A DNA stretch of 31,348 bases, taken from the NCBI GenBank assembly GCA_964564735.1, contig CAZMCH010000047.1, forward strand, positions 1-31,348, read 5' to 3'. A program made the position numbers and the translations under genes. The DNA is from CAZMCH01 sp964564735. GTDB lineage: Bacteria; Poribacteria; DTPJ01. Positions 1 through 7,085 of the stretch are shown here, one piece after another (position 1 is the first letter of the stretch; every line of letters starts with the position of its first letter). Below the pieces are notes generated by a model. The model worked only from the letters and a program-made list of their open reading frames with translations, searched no databases and was not told the DNA's origin.

Positions 1-987
1 AGCCTCATCCTCTCTGCGTTCAGCTTCTTTGCGTTCGTCACCTGTCAGTTTGTCATCATTACCTTGTCTTCTCCGATAGCAATGGTGGGCTTCATCGTTT
101 ATGACGATTATATTCTTCTTATTGCCAAACTCACGACATACACGTCTGACCATCTGATCGGGTGTCTCTGTGAATGGCTTTATGTTGTCTTTATCAAGAA
201 TGTCTTTGGTCAGTTTGCCTGCTGATATATTCTCATGTAGTAGGAAGGCATGGTAATTGGTTATGAGTATCTTGGCTTTGCCCAATTCGTTCATCTGATC
301 AGGCGTAAGTAAGTCCATCTTGCGATAGTAATTCTGTGGGTCATTTGGCAAAAGGACACGAAGCCTGTCTCGTATGGTTATGCCCGGAGTGACGACCAGA
401 AATGTATCTGAAAAACGTGCATCAGTTGTATTTGAAAGCTTGTTGAGTGTATGCCATGCGATAAGCATTGCCATAACCACTGTCTTGCCTGAACCTGTCG
501 CCATCTTAAATGCCATGCGGTTGAGTAATGGATTGGCGTCTTCATTGAACCTTCGTAGGTCGTTCTCAATCCATGTATCACCATATCGTCTGGCAACTTC
601 TGTGATGTATATTGCAGTCTCAATTGCCTCAATCTGACAGAAAAATAGCTTTCTATTACGTTCAGGATTCCTCCAGTAATCCAGAAGCTGTGCAGTTGTC
701 CTTGTTATTCCAAGATAACCACCTTGACGCCATCTGGCAACGCTATTACGGATTTGGTTTATGAAGGTGTTCTCTTTGATTCGGTCTTGTGTCCATTCAG
801 TATCAAAAAATGTTGGCTGATCTTTTCCTTTGAGTTTCTTGGGTGGAGCAATTGGTATGAAGTATGAGCTTATTCTGCGCTCATCAATGATTTCGTCTGT
901 TATGCCGTCTTCAGTAAATCTGAAATGCCTATTCGGTTCATTAAATGGTGAATTGAGAATGGGATTTTCAATAACTACTTGTCTCAT
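1..987 (-). CDS. Type III restriction-type DEAH helicase (R subunit), N-terminal part, cut by window edge
   Basis: The frame is open from an ATG at 987 to base 1 (329 codons, no stop), so the gene continues outside the window. The protein begins MRQVVIENPILNSPF. It carries Walker A MATGSGKT (residues 162-169), an SF2 motif Ia-like segment FLVVTPGITIRDRLR (196-210), and Walker B NDEAHH (297-302). This matches the N-terminal helicase half of type III restriction-like R subunits of the BPTD_3080 family, which translocate on or remodel DNA and usually carry a C-terminal nuclease; that half lies outside the window. A GAGGA ribosome site precedes the ATG. A TTGACA-N17-TATCAT promoter lies about 60 bp upstream. 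A role in defence against foreign DNA is inferred from the family. No methyltransferase partner is visible on this side. Confidence 0.9.
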   Translation of the reverse strand, partial: MRQVVIENPILNSPFNEPNRHFRFTEDGITDEIIDERRISSYFIPIAPPKKLKGKDQPTFFDTEWTQDRIKENTFINQIRNSVARWRQGGYLGITRTTAQLLDYWRNPERNRKLFFCQIEAIETAIYITEVARRYGDTWIENDLRRFNEDANPLLNRMAFKMATGSGKTVVMAMLIAWHTLNKLSNTTDARFSDTFLVVTPGITIRDRLRVLLPNDPQNYYRKMDLLTPDQMNELGKAKILITNYHAFLLHENISAGKLTKDILDKDNIKPFTETPDQMVRRVCREFGNKKNIIVINDEAHHCYRRRQGNDDKLTGDERKEAERREDEA

Positions 988-1046
988 ATTCCAACGTCCT
1001 CTTTGCAATAATCTTATAGATTGAGGGAAATAATTGACGCCTAGTT

Positions 1047-1075
1047 ATGATATAAAATAATTTTGTCAATGTCAA
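1047..1075 (-). promoter_or_regulatory. Sigma70-type promoter of the restriction helicase
   Basis: Read on the minus strand: -35 TTGACA (1075-1070), 17-bp spacer, -10 TATCAT (1052-1047). It lies about 60 bp upstream of the helicase ATG. A copy of the 20-bp shared element ends 12 bp upstream of the -35. A second TTGACA overlaps in tandem (1069-1064), but its spacing to the -10 is too short. Confidence 0.6.
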
Positions 1076-1087
1076 TATTATTCTACC

Positions 1088-1107
1088 CTGATTCACCCTC
1101 AGTTTTT
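1088..1107 (-). repeat. Shared 20-bp element, copy 1 (candidate operator or transposon end)
   Basis: Minus-strand AAAAACTGAGGGTGAATCAG. It is a perfect inverted copy of 1226-1245 and differs at one base from 31278-31297. The core has the dyad CTGA-N7-TCAG. It points toward the helicase promoter, with its inner end 12 bp from TTGACA. The 118 bp between this copy and the next is AT-rich and shows no gene. Confidence 0.7.
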
Positions 1108-1225
1108 TATACTTCATACAATATTGTGTTTATTTCAAAATAATAAGGATATGCTATTTTTTTGTTTATTTCCAATACTTTCTCACATATTTTTATCCCA
1201 AGTCCTTATTTTATTATTGCTTAAT

Positions 1226-1245
1226 AAAAACTGAGGGTGAATCAG
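1226..1245 (+). repeat. Shared 20-bp element, copy 2 (candidate operator or transposon end)
   Basis: Plus-strand AAAAACTGAGGGTGAATCAG, the exact inverted partner of copy 1, so the pair could be the terminal inverted repeats of a 158-bp MITE-like unit (1088-1245). No clear target-site duplication is seen. It points toward the aldolase operon and is followed 21 bp later by TTGACA. Each divergent promoter therefore has its own copy in the same relative orientation. Confidence 0.7.
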
Positions 1246-1266
1246 AATAAATTAGATGTTTACTCT

Positions 1267-1296
1267 TTGACAGATTCATGATATATTACATTTATT
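1267..1296 (+). promoter_or_regulatory. Possible promoter of the aldolase/isomerase operon
   Basis: A perfect -35 TTGACA (1267-1272) is followed after 18 bp by a weak -10 TTTATT (1291-1296). The transcript start would fall about 25 bp before the aldolase ATG at 1327. The -10 is poor, so transcription may depend on an activator, possibly acting at the 20-bp element just upstream. Confidence 0.4.
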
Positions 1297-1326
1297 TGTA
1301 TGATTTTCAAAGGAGGTTCACCCCAA

Positions 1327-2136
1327 ATGGGTATTGGTAAACAAATAAGACTTAATAGAATATTCGCACATCCCTCTGAAAATTTTTTCTCAGTAGCAGT
1401 CGATCACTATATCGGCTATACAAATCGCTGGGATGGTCTTCCAACGGGACTAAGAAAGATACGTGATACACTTGAGGCAATAGTCGCAGGCAAACCAGAC
1501 GCAATCACAATGCACAAAGGTATTGCATCATCGGCTTGGGGACCCTATGCAGGTAAAATTCCATTTATTATGCAAAGTATCATTGCACGTCCAGATGATA
1601 CGGCAAATCAGCAAGTAGCAACCATAGAAGAAGCTGTCAGAATGGGTGCAGATGCCATTGCTGTCGCAGGTTTTATATGTGGAAATAACGAAGATTACAA
1701 ATTGCGTCTGATCGCTGATTGTGTCCGTGAATCTGCTCAATATGACATGCCTGTTATTGTGCATATATACCCACGTGATATAACAAAAAATCCACCTGAG
1801 GTTTCATTCAAGCCTGAGCTTGTTGCATGGGTTGTTAGATGTGCGCTGGAAAATGGTGCTGATGTTATTAAAACACCGTATTGTGGCGATATTGAATCTT
1901 TTAGACAGATCGTCTCTGAATGTCCTGTCCCGCTTATTGCCGCAGGAGGACCAAAGGCAGAGACTATTGAACTTGCGTTAAATATGGCTCAAGAGGTAAT
2001 CCAAAGTGGTGCAAAAGGTATGACTGTTGGAAGAAACGTCTGGGGCTTTCCTGATATTACAAAGGCGGTTCGTTTGTTTTCTGCTGTAATACATGATAAA
2101 ATGGACGTAAACAAAGCTTTAGAACTAATAAACTAG
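1327..2136 (+). CDS. DhnA/FbaB-type class I aldolase
   Basis: 269-residue TIM-barrel aldolase of the DeoC/FbaB/LsrF superfamily. Visible family marks are D26 in VAVDH, the Schiff-base lysine K182 in ADVIKTPY, the phosphate-binding GG at 207-208, and GRNVWG (235-240). Members cleave ketose phosphates or related sugars by imine chemistry in the cytoplasm; the exact substrate cannot be read here. An ATG at 1300 is open in frame, but AAAGGAGG at 1309-1316 lies inside that longer reading and sits 10 bp before the ATG at 1327, so 1327 is chosen. It ends 17 bp before an L-fucose-isomerase-family gene with its own GGAGG, which indicates co-transcription and a joint role in sugar breakdown. No sugar kinase is present in the unit. 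Confidence 0.85.
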   Translation: MGIGKQIRLNRIFAHPSENFFSVAVDHYIGYTNRWDGLPTGLRKIRDTLEAIVAGKPDAITMHKGIASSAWGPYAGKIPFIMQSIIARPDDTANQQVATIEEAVRMGADAIAVAGFICGNNEDYKLRLIADCVRESAQYDMPVIVHIYPRDITKNPPEVSFKPELVAWVVRCALENGADVIKTPYCGDIESFRQIVSECPVPLIAAGGPKAETIELALNMAQEVIQSGAKGMTVGRNVWGFPDITKAVRLFSAVIHDKMDVNKALELIN

Positions 2137-2153
2137 GCTTTTTGGAGGAAAAA

Positions 2154-3560
2154 ATGAAAAGTTGTTTAGGCGTCATTATAGGAAATAGGGGCGTTTTCCC
2201 CGGATATTTATCAGAAGGGGCAAGAGAAGATATACTGAACGTTTTTAAGAAACTTAACATAGAACCTGTCATAATACCGATGGATGAAACCAAGTTCGGT
2301 GCTATAGAAAATCTTGAGGAAGCAAAGAAATGTGCCAATCTTTTCCGTCAAAATAGAGATAAAATTGACGGAATACTTGTAACTCTCCCAAATTTTGGTG
2401 ATGAAAGGGCTTTGGCTGACGCTATCAGAATGTCAGGGCTTAATGTGCCTGTTTTGGTGCAAGCTTATCCTGACGAAATGGGTAAATTGGAAGTTGGCAA
2501 AAGGCGTGATAGTTTCTGCGGAAAATTGTCTGCTTGTAGTAACCTTGAGCAATATAGAATACCATTTTCGCTTACAACGTTTCACACCGTGTCGCCTACA
2601 TCCGAAAGTTTTATCTCCGATTTAGAGCAATTTCTTGGTGTTTGTCGTGTTATCAAAGGTCTTAAAGGAGCAAAGATTGGCTCTATTGGGGCAAGGACTA
2701 CGCCATTTAAGACAGTTAGATTTAGTGAAAAAATACTTGAGGCTAATGGGATTTCAGTTGAGACAGTTGACCTTTCCGAGATCATGGGTAAAGCTGGAAC
2801 ACTAAAAGATTCAGATGAACTTGTGATGTGCAAGGTAAACAATATTATAAATTATCTACCAACATCAGACGTTCCAACAACAGCCATAGTAAAAATGGCT
2901 AAATTTGCGATTGCTCTTGATGAATGGATAAAAACTAACGGAATAAGCGCATCTGCTTTGAGATGTTGGCCTGAGCTACAGGAATACCTTGATTTCATGC
3001 CTTGTTATGTTATGAGTATGTTAAGCGAATCGCTGAATCCTTGCGCTTGTGAAGTTGATGTAATGGGTGCATTGGGTATGTATGCTTTACAATTAGCGAG
3101 TGGTATCCCGTCAGGGCTTTTTGACTGGAACAACAATTATGGTGATGACCCTGATAAGCTAATTCTTTTCCATTGTAGTAATTATCCAAAATCTATGCTT
3201 GATAATCCGAAGATGAGTTATAACGATATTGACGCAAATGTCAGAGGAACTGTGGAAAAATCCTATGGAACATGCGTTGGCAAACTAAAAGCGTCACCCA
3301 TAACCTATGCAAGAATAGCAACAAGTGACCTTACTGGCTCAGTTATAGCTTATATTGGCGAAGGTGAATTGACAGATGACCCGCTTGATACCTTTGGTGG
3401 TGTTGGTGTTGCTCATATAGACAGATTGCAAGAACTTCTGCGCTTTATGTGTAAAAATGGCTTTGAGCATCATGTCGCCATAAGCCAATCTCAAGTCGCA
3501 GATGTATTATATGAAGCTATGAGTAATTACATGGGTTGGAATGTTTATTATCATAGTTAA
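2154..3560 (+). CDS. L-fucose/L-arabinose isomerase-family protein
   Basis: 468 residues, cytoplasmic. The C-terminal half carries fold marks of the fucose/arabinose isomerase family: CACEVDVMGAL (297-307, acidic residues E300 and D302) and FHCSNYP (339-345, H340), which match metal- and substrate-site segments. Such enzymes interconvert aldoses and ketoses using Mn2+. Relatives in this broad family also act on sulfoquinovose-type sugars, so the substrate is open. A TTG at 2142 is in frame, but the GGAGG at 2144-2148 overlaps it and is placed for the ATG at 2154. The gene follows the aldolase by 17 bp, and a dyad terminator follows its stop. The aldose would be isomerised here and the ketose cleaved by the neighbouring aldolase, with any phosphorylation supplied from elsewhere. 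Confidence 0.8.
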   Translation: MKSCLGVIIGNRGVFPGYLSEGAREDILNVFKKLNIEPVIIPMDETKFGAIENLEEAKKCANLFRQNRDKIDGILVTLPNFGDERALADAIRMSGLNVPVLVQAYPDEMGKLEVGKRRDSFCGKLSACSNLEQYRIPFSLTTFHTVSPTSESFISDLEQFLGVCRVIKGLKGAKIGSIGARTTPFKTVRFSEKILEANGISVETVDLSEIMGKAGTLKDSDELVMCKVNNIINYLPTSDVPTTAIVKMAKFAIALDEWIKTNGISASALRCWPELQEYLDFMPCYVMSMLSESLNPCACEVDVMGALGMYALQLASGIPSGLFDWNNNYGDDPDKLILFHCSNYPKSMLDNPKMSYNDIDANVRGTVEKSYGTCVGKLKASPITYARIATSDLTGSVIAYIGEGELTDDPLDTFGGVGVAHIDRLQELLRFMCKNGFEHHVAISQSQVADVLYEAMSNYMGWNVYYHS

Positions 3561-3588
3561 TGCCCAAAATTATAAACATCATCTCGAG

Positions 3589-3611
3589 CTTCTCTCTTTC
3601 AAAGAGAGAAG
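3589..3611 (+). terminator. Stem-loop terminator of the aldolase/isomerase operon
   Basis: CTTCTCTCTTT and AAAGAGAGAAG form an 11-base dyad around a single C; in practice an 8-bp stem with a 7-base loop. TATCAATTTTTATT follows. It lies 29 bp after the isomerase stop. Confidence 0.6.
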
Positions 3612-3651
3612 TATCAATTTTTATTCACCATGCCTAAAAAGAGGCTAGTGC

Positions 3652-3680
3652 TTGACCAAATTAGTTTTTTATGTTATAAA
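3652..3680 (+). promoter_or_regulatory. Promoter of the glycan cassette
   Basis: -35 TTGACC (3652-3657), 17-bp spacer, -10 TATAAA (3675-3680) with an extended TG at 3672-3673. The start point would fall near 3687, inside a perfect palindrome. The first gene of the cassette begins at 3764. Confidence 0.7.
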
Positions 3681-3683
3681 ATG

Positions 3684-3711
3684 TAGAGACAGGTTTCCAA
3701 ACCTGTCTCTA
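3684..3711 (+). promoter_or_regulatory. 13-bp perfect palindrome at the predicted transcription start
   Basis: Arms TAGAGACAGGTTT and AAACCTGTCTCTA flank CC. It begins 4 bp after the -10 box, so it overlaps the expected +1. It is either an operator or a stem at the 5' end of the mRNA. No T-run follows, so it does not look like a terminator. Similar GTAGAGAC... palindromes occur as dispersed repeats in environmental genomes, which is the alternative. Confidence 0.55.
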
Positions 3712-3763
3712 ACACAAAAATAAACGCAACAATTAATTTGGTGAAGCATTAGGATTAAGTTAA

Positions 3764-6274
3764 ATGAGTCAAATAAATCTTCAGAAGTGTAAGGTAAAAT
3801 TCATATATGTTTTAATCAAACTTAGACTATATTCTATTACCTTATTTATCTGTATGTTTGGTTTGACTATTTTGTTGAGGTTATCAAATAGAAATCAGAT
3901 ATTTCTTTATAATACTAATTTTGATTCGTATATTGATTATTATTTAATAATTTTAATTACTTTATTTATTGGCTTATTACCAATATTATTCTATTCATTA
4001 GGCAAATATATTTCAAATAAATTTGGATTGGGCATAGGTTTTAGCCTAAATACAGGAATAGGTCTTGTTGTCTTCAATATATTATTACTACCACTATTTA
4101 TTATTAAATTATTATATTATCCGATCATAATAATAATAATATTTTCCATTACATTATTAACTTACAAAGAAGTAAATACGGTTTGTGTATCAATATTTAA
4201 CAAGGTCAAAAAGCAAGTTGATGAATTTGCTGTTTTATTGAAAAATGTGCCAATATCATTGCGAAATCATAAAAATAATAAACAGATAGAAATTAATGAA
4301 AATTTTCAAGAGTCATTATCTGTAAAAAAATTCTTCACATCATTAAAAAGATGCTTTACTACTAAGATTGATGCTTCTCAACAATTCATAATTCTTAGAC
4401 ATTTTTTATCAGCAATATTAATCACATTGATTATTCTTGCTTTTATAGTTCATTTCTTATATGCCATTTCGCCTGTAAATTTTGCTGAATCACTAGGAGA
4501 TATAGCAAATTCTTACCTTGATGTATATATGAATCTAGCATACTATCATGGATTAAAATTCTTACCAAATCATGCTGGTTCGCTTGTTAAATTCCTAAAT
4601 TTTGATGTATTAGAATCAACATTGATTGTGCTTTCGCATCCTCAATCAGCAAAAGTATTTGGCTTTTTAATATTTGTTTTGCTTTCGCTAATGGTCTTTA
4701 GCCTGTTTAAATCCATATTTGAAAACCTTAATATTAACAAAAACATATCAAATAAAGAGTGGTCATATTTTGCATTATTATTATTTCTCTTATGTCCTGT
4801 CTTTTTGGATGAAATTAAATTCTCTTATGCACATGATAGGAATTACTTCATTTTTCTATCTTTTTTAACTTTCTATATTCTATTTCTGGGCATACAACAA
4901 AAAGACCCAAAATATATTTATCTTAATTTACCAATTATGGGAATACTCTTTGGCTCAAGTCTTGCGGGACCAATATCAGTTGCAATTAACTTTATATTAA
5001 TACTATTTTTTATCAGAGATTGGAAAAAGAATTATAAATTGTTTTCAGTTTCTTTTGCTATTTTTGTCTGTATATCATCTATCTTTCCGATATGGAATTA
5101 TATCCATTCGGGTTCATTTATGCCAACAAATGTCTTATTAAACCAGTTATTATCATTAAGCCCTAATCCTGATGTTTTTGATCTATATTTATCAGAAAGA
5201 GTCGGATTACAATTAAGTAATACAAAGGAACTAATAACTTTGGATTATTTATTGTTTCCTTTTAGATTTGTATATTTACACTACTATTTATTTGCTATAC
5301 CATTCTCACTGGGGATTCTGCTTGTTGTCAAGCATAAGTGCATGAGGTTATTATATTCTTATATAGTTTTAACTATGTTAATTTATATGGTTACCTTCAA
5401 AAGTTCCATTTCACTCGGGGTAAATGCACGTTTTCATTTTATAACATTTCCATTTATAGTAATAGCAATTGTTTGTCTTATGTCAAAATGGAATATATTC
5501 GGTCTTATACAATCTTCATTAAACATCAGTATATTATCTTATATAATTATCTTTATAAGCATATTTATATACTTAGATAATTCTTGGTTTATTCCACCAC
5601 AATCAAAAGTCAGAATGCAAAGAAAAATACAAAACCAAATCAGAAATAAGATAAATTACGCACTAGGTTATAGAGATATGAACTTTTATTTGGGGTTTAA
5701 GAATGTAGAAAAGGTTAAATTTCTGAATGCTAATCTAACACGCCAAGATAAAGTCTTATATTTTTTTCATGCCCAAGGCATTTATACTGAACCGATACTC
5801 TATCAAAATACAAAGTCAGGTATGTCTATTTTATATACATCTGGCGATCAAAAAGTAATTATGAATAAACTGAGAGAAAAGGGCATAGAATATCTATCCG
5901 TAGATATGAAATGGGCGATTACATCTAATAGCCCTTTTGGTATCATGTTAGCAGATATAACTATACCCATATTTGAACCTAGATTTTTTTCTAAGCATTT
6001 CATACCATTAGAAAATCTAGTTCCTGATTTATATGTTTTTAAAATAAATTATAATGGCATAACTAACGAAAATGAAATTATAAATAATATTTCTAAAATC
6101 AAGAAAACTGGCTTCTATGATGTCATATATCGAAGCATAAAAAGAAATATTAGAAATGAAAAGCTTATAAGGATTGACTTAAATCCATATAAAGCAGAAA
6201 CTCTTTTGAATGAATATGAGGCATTTTATAGTGGTAAAGCCATTGTAACATATAGAACGGAGAGTAATAATTGA
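3764..6274 (+). CDS. GT-C-like polytopic membrane protein (probable lipid-linked-sugar glycosyltransferase)
   Basis: 836 residues, very AT-rich. There are many hydrophobic segments, among them residues 22-40, 60-80, 95-135 and 207-235, with a charged loop of about 70 residues at 140-205. After the last of these comes ISPVNFAESLGDIANSY (235-251), which occupies the place of the first large periplasmic loop and its acidic catalytic residue in GT-C enzymes. From about 640 a soluble C-terminal region begins (DKVLYFFHAQGIYTEPILYQ ... REKGIEYLSVD). It matches the C-terminal region of the gene at 8632, so the two are distant paralogues. Expected role: transfer of a sugar from a polyprenyl carrier outside the inner membrane. 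AGGA precedes the ATG. The stop overlaps the next gene's TTG by 4 bp. Assignment rests on topology and the paralogue, not on a diagnostic motif. Confidence 0.6.
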   Translation: MSQINLQKCKVKFIYVLIKLRLYSITLFICMFGLTILLRLSNRNQIFLYNTNFDSYIDYYLIILITLFIGLLPILFYSLGKYISNKFGLGIGFSLNTGIGLVVFNILLLPLFIIKLLYYPIIIIIIFSITLLTYKEVNTVCVSIFNKVKKQVDEFAVLLKNVPISLRNHKNNKQIEINENFQESLSVKKFFTSLKRCFTTKIDASQQFIILRHFLSAILITLIILAFIVHFLYAISPVNFAESLGDIANSYLDVYMNLAYYHGLKFLPNHAGSLVKFLNFDVLESTLIVLSHPQSAKVFGFLIFVLLSLMVFSLFKSIFENLNINKNISNKEWSYFALLLFLLCPVFLDEIKFSYAHDRNYFIFLSFLTFYILFLGIQQKDPKYIYLNLPIMGILFGSSLAGPISVAINFILILFFIRDWKKNYKLFSVSFAIFVCISSIFPIWNYIHSGSFMPTNVLLNQLLSLSPNPDVFDLYLSERVGLQLSNTKELITLDYLLFPFRFVYLHYYLFAIPFSLGILLVVKHKCMRLLYSYIVLTMLIYMVTFKSSISLGVNARFHFITFPFIVIAIVCLMSKWNIFGLIQSSLNISILSYIIIFISIFIYLDNSWFIPPQSKVRMQRKIQNQIRNKINYALGYRDMNFYLGFKNVEKVKFLNANLTRQDKVLYFFHAQGIYTEPILYQNTKSGMSILYTSGDQKVIMNKLREKGIEYLSVDMKWAITSNSPFGIMLADITIPIFEPRFFSKHFIPLENLVPDLYVFKINYNGITNENEIINNISKIKKTGFYDVIYRSIKRNIRNEKLIRIDLNPYKAETLLNEYEAFYSGKAIVTYRTESNN

Positions 6275-7077
6275 CGGATGTAAAAGCTAATTTATATGAT
6301 AGAGAACTAGAAGACTGGAATATCAACGCCGAATTCTATTTGAGAGAAACAGAATCGCCTTTTTTTCAAATTATTCATAAAGAAAAAATTGATACATATA
6401 ATTTACAAAATGAAGGTAATATGCTTCTTGATCTTGGGGCTGGAATCGGCTATTTTGCAAATAATTTAAGAGAAAAAGGTAAGAAGGTTATTGCGATTGA
6501 TTTTTCTTATGAAATGTTGAGGATCGCAAAGAAAGAATATCCAAATATTGTTTATGTTGTTGCATCCGCAGATAATCTTCCCTTTAAAGATAATGTGTTT
6601 GATATTATTACTGCAAATGGAGTTTTACATCACTTAAAAGCACAAAATCTTCTTGAAAACAGCATAAACGAGATTAACAAGGCATTAAAAGAGAATGGTG
6701 TCTTTTGTCTATTTGATAGAAATGGCAGTTTCCTGTCTTTAGTTTTGCATGGTTTTATTATGTTCATTAAGAAAATTATGGTTAAAATCAAAGGTAAATT
6801 TTCAGGTTCATCTTCAATGAGCGAACCATCTTTTACAGATAGAGATTTGAAAATCGTGCAAAATTCTGGATTCAAGATAGTAAATAGAAAATTCGTTGCT
6901 TCAATACCTTCCTTTGTAATGATTGTATTAGCTAATTCGATAGAATACTTTATTAGTTTATCCCTATCAAATTCATTCCGAAAAAAGTTCTTATCTTTAT
7001 TTAGCTTCTTTGAGTATAATATTAGATCAAAACAGTTTTGTGTTGAACAATGTGTAAAATTTCGCAAAGTGAGATAG
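6271..7077 (+). CDS. Class I SAM-dependent methyltransferase
   Basis: 268 residues. Motif I LLDLGAGIGYF (52-62) is the SAM glycine loop, followed by IAIDFSYEML (motif II, acidic residue at the end of strand 2), SADNLPFKDNVFDII (99-113) and GVLHHL (117-122), as in Methyltransf_11 proteins. The C-terminal third has hydrophobic stretches (around 167-180 and 212-232), so the enzyme may sit at the membrane. The start is TTG at 6271: GGAG at 6259-6262 is 8 bp upstream, and the TTG overlaps the previous stop as TTGA, a typical translational coupling. Position between two GT-C-like genes suggests methylation of a sugar or a lipid carrier intermediate. Confidence 0.85.
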   Translation: MTDVKANLYDRELEDWNINAEFYLRETESPFFQIIHKEKIDTYNLQNEGNMLLDLGAGIGYFANNLREKGKKVIAIDFSYEMLRIAKKEYPNIVYVVASADNLPFKDNVFDIITANGVLHHLKAQNLLENSINEINKALKENGVFCLFDRNGSFLSLVLHGFIMFIKKIMVKIKGKFSGSSSMSEPSFTDRDLKIVQNSGFKIVNRKFVASIPSFVMIVLANSIEYFISLSLSNSFRKKFLSLFSFFEYNIRSKQFCVEQCVKFRKVR

Positions 7078-7085
7078 ATTAAAAA

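Noticed and set aside
1088..1245. CRISPR-like repeat pair
   Set aside because: Only two inverted, not direct, copies are present, with no regular spacer.
1300..1326. Earlier ATG for the aldolase
   Set aside because: The 9 extra codons contain the AAAGGAGG ribosome site that serves the ATG at 1327.
2142..2153. TTG start for the isomerase-family gene
   Set aside because: It overlaps the GGAGG that is placed for the ATG at 2154.
6630..7067. 145-codon antisense frame
   Set aside because: It lies wholly within the methyltransferase gene on the other strand, has no ribosome site and no recognisable domain.
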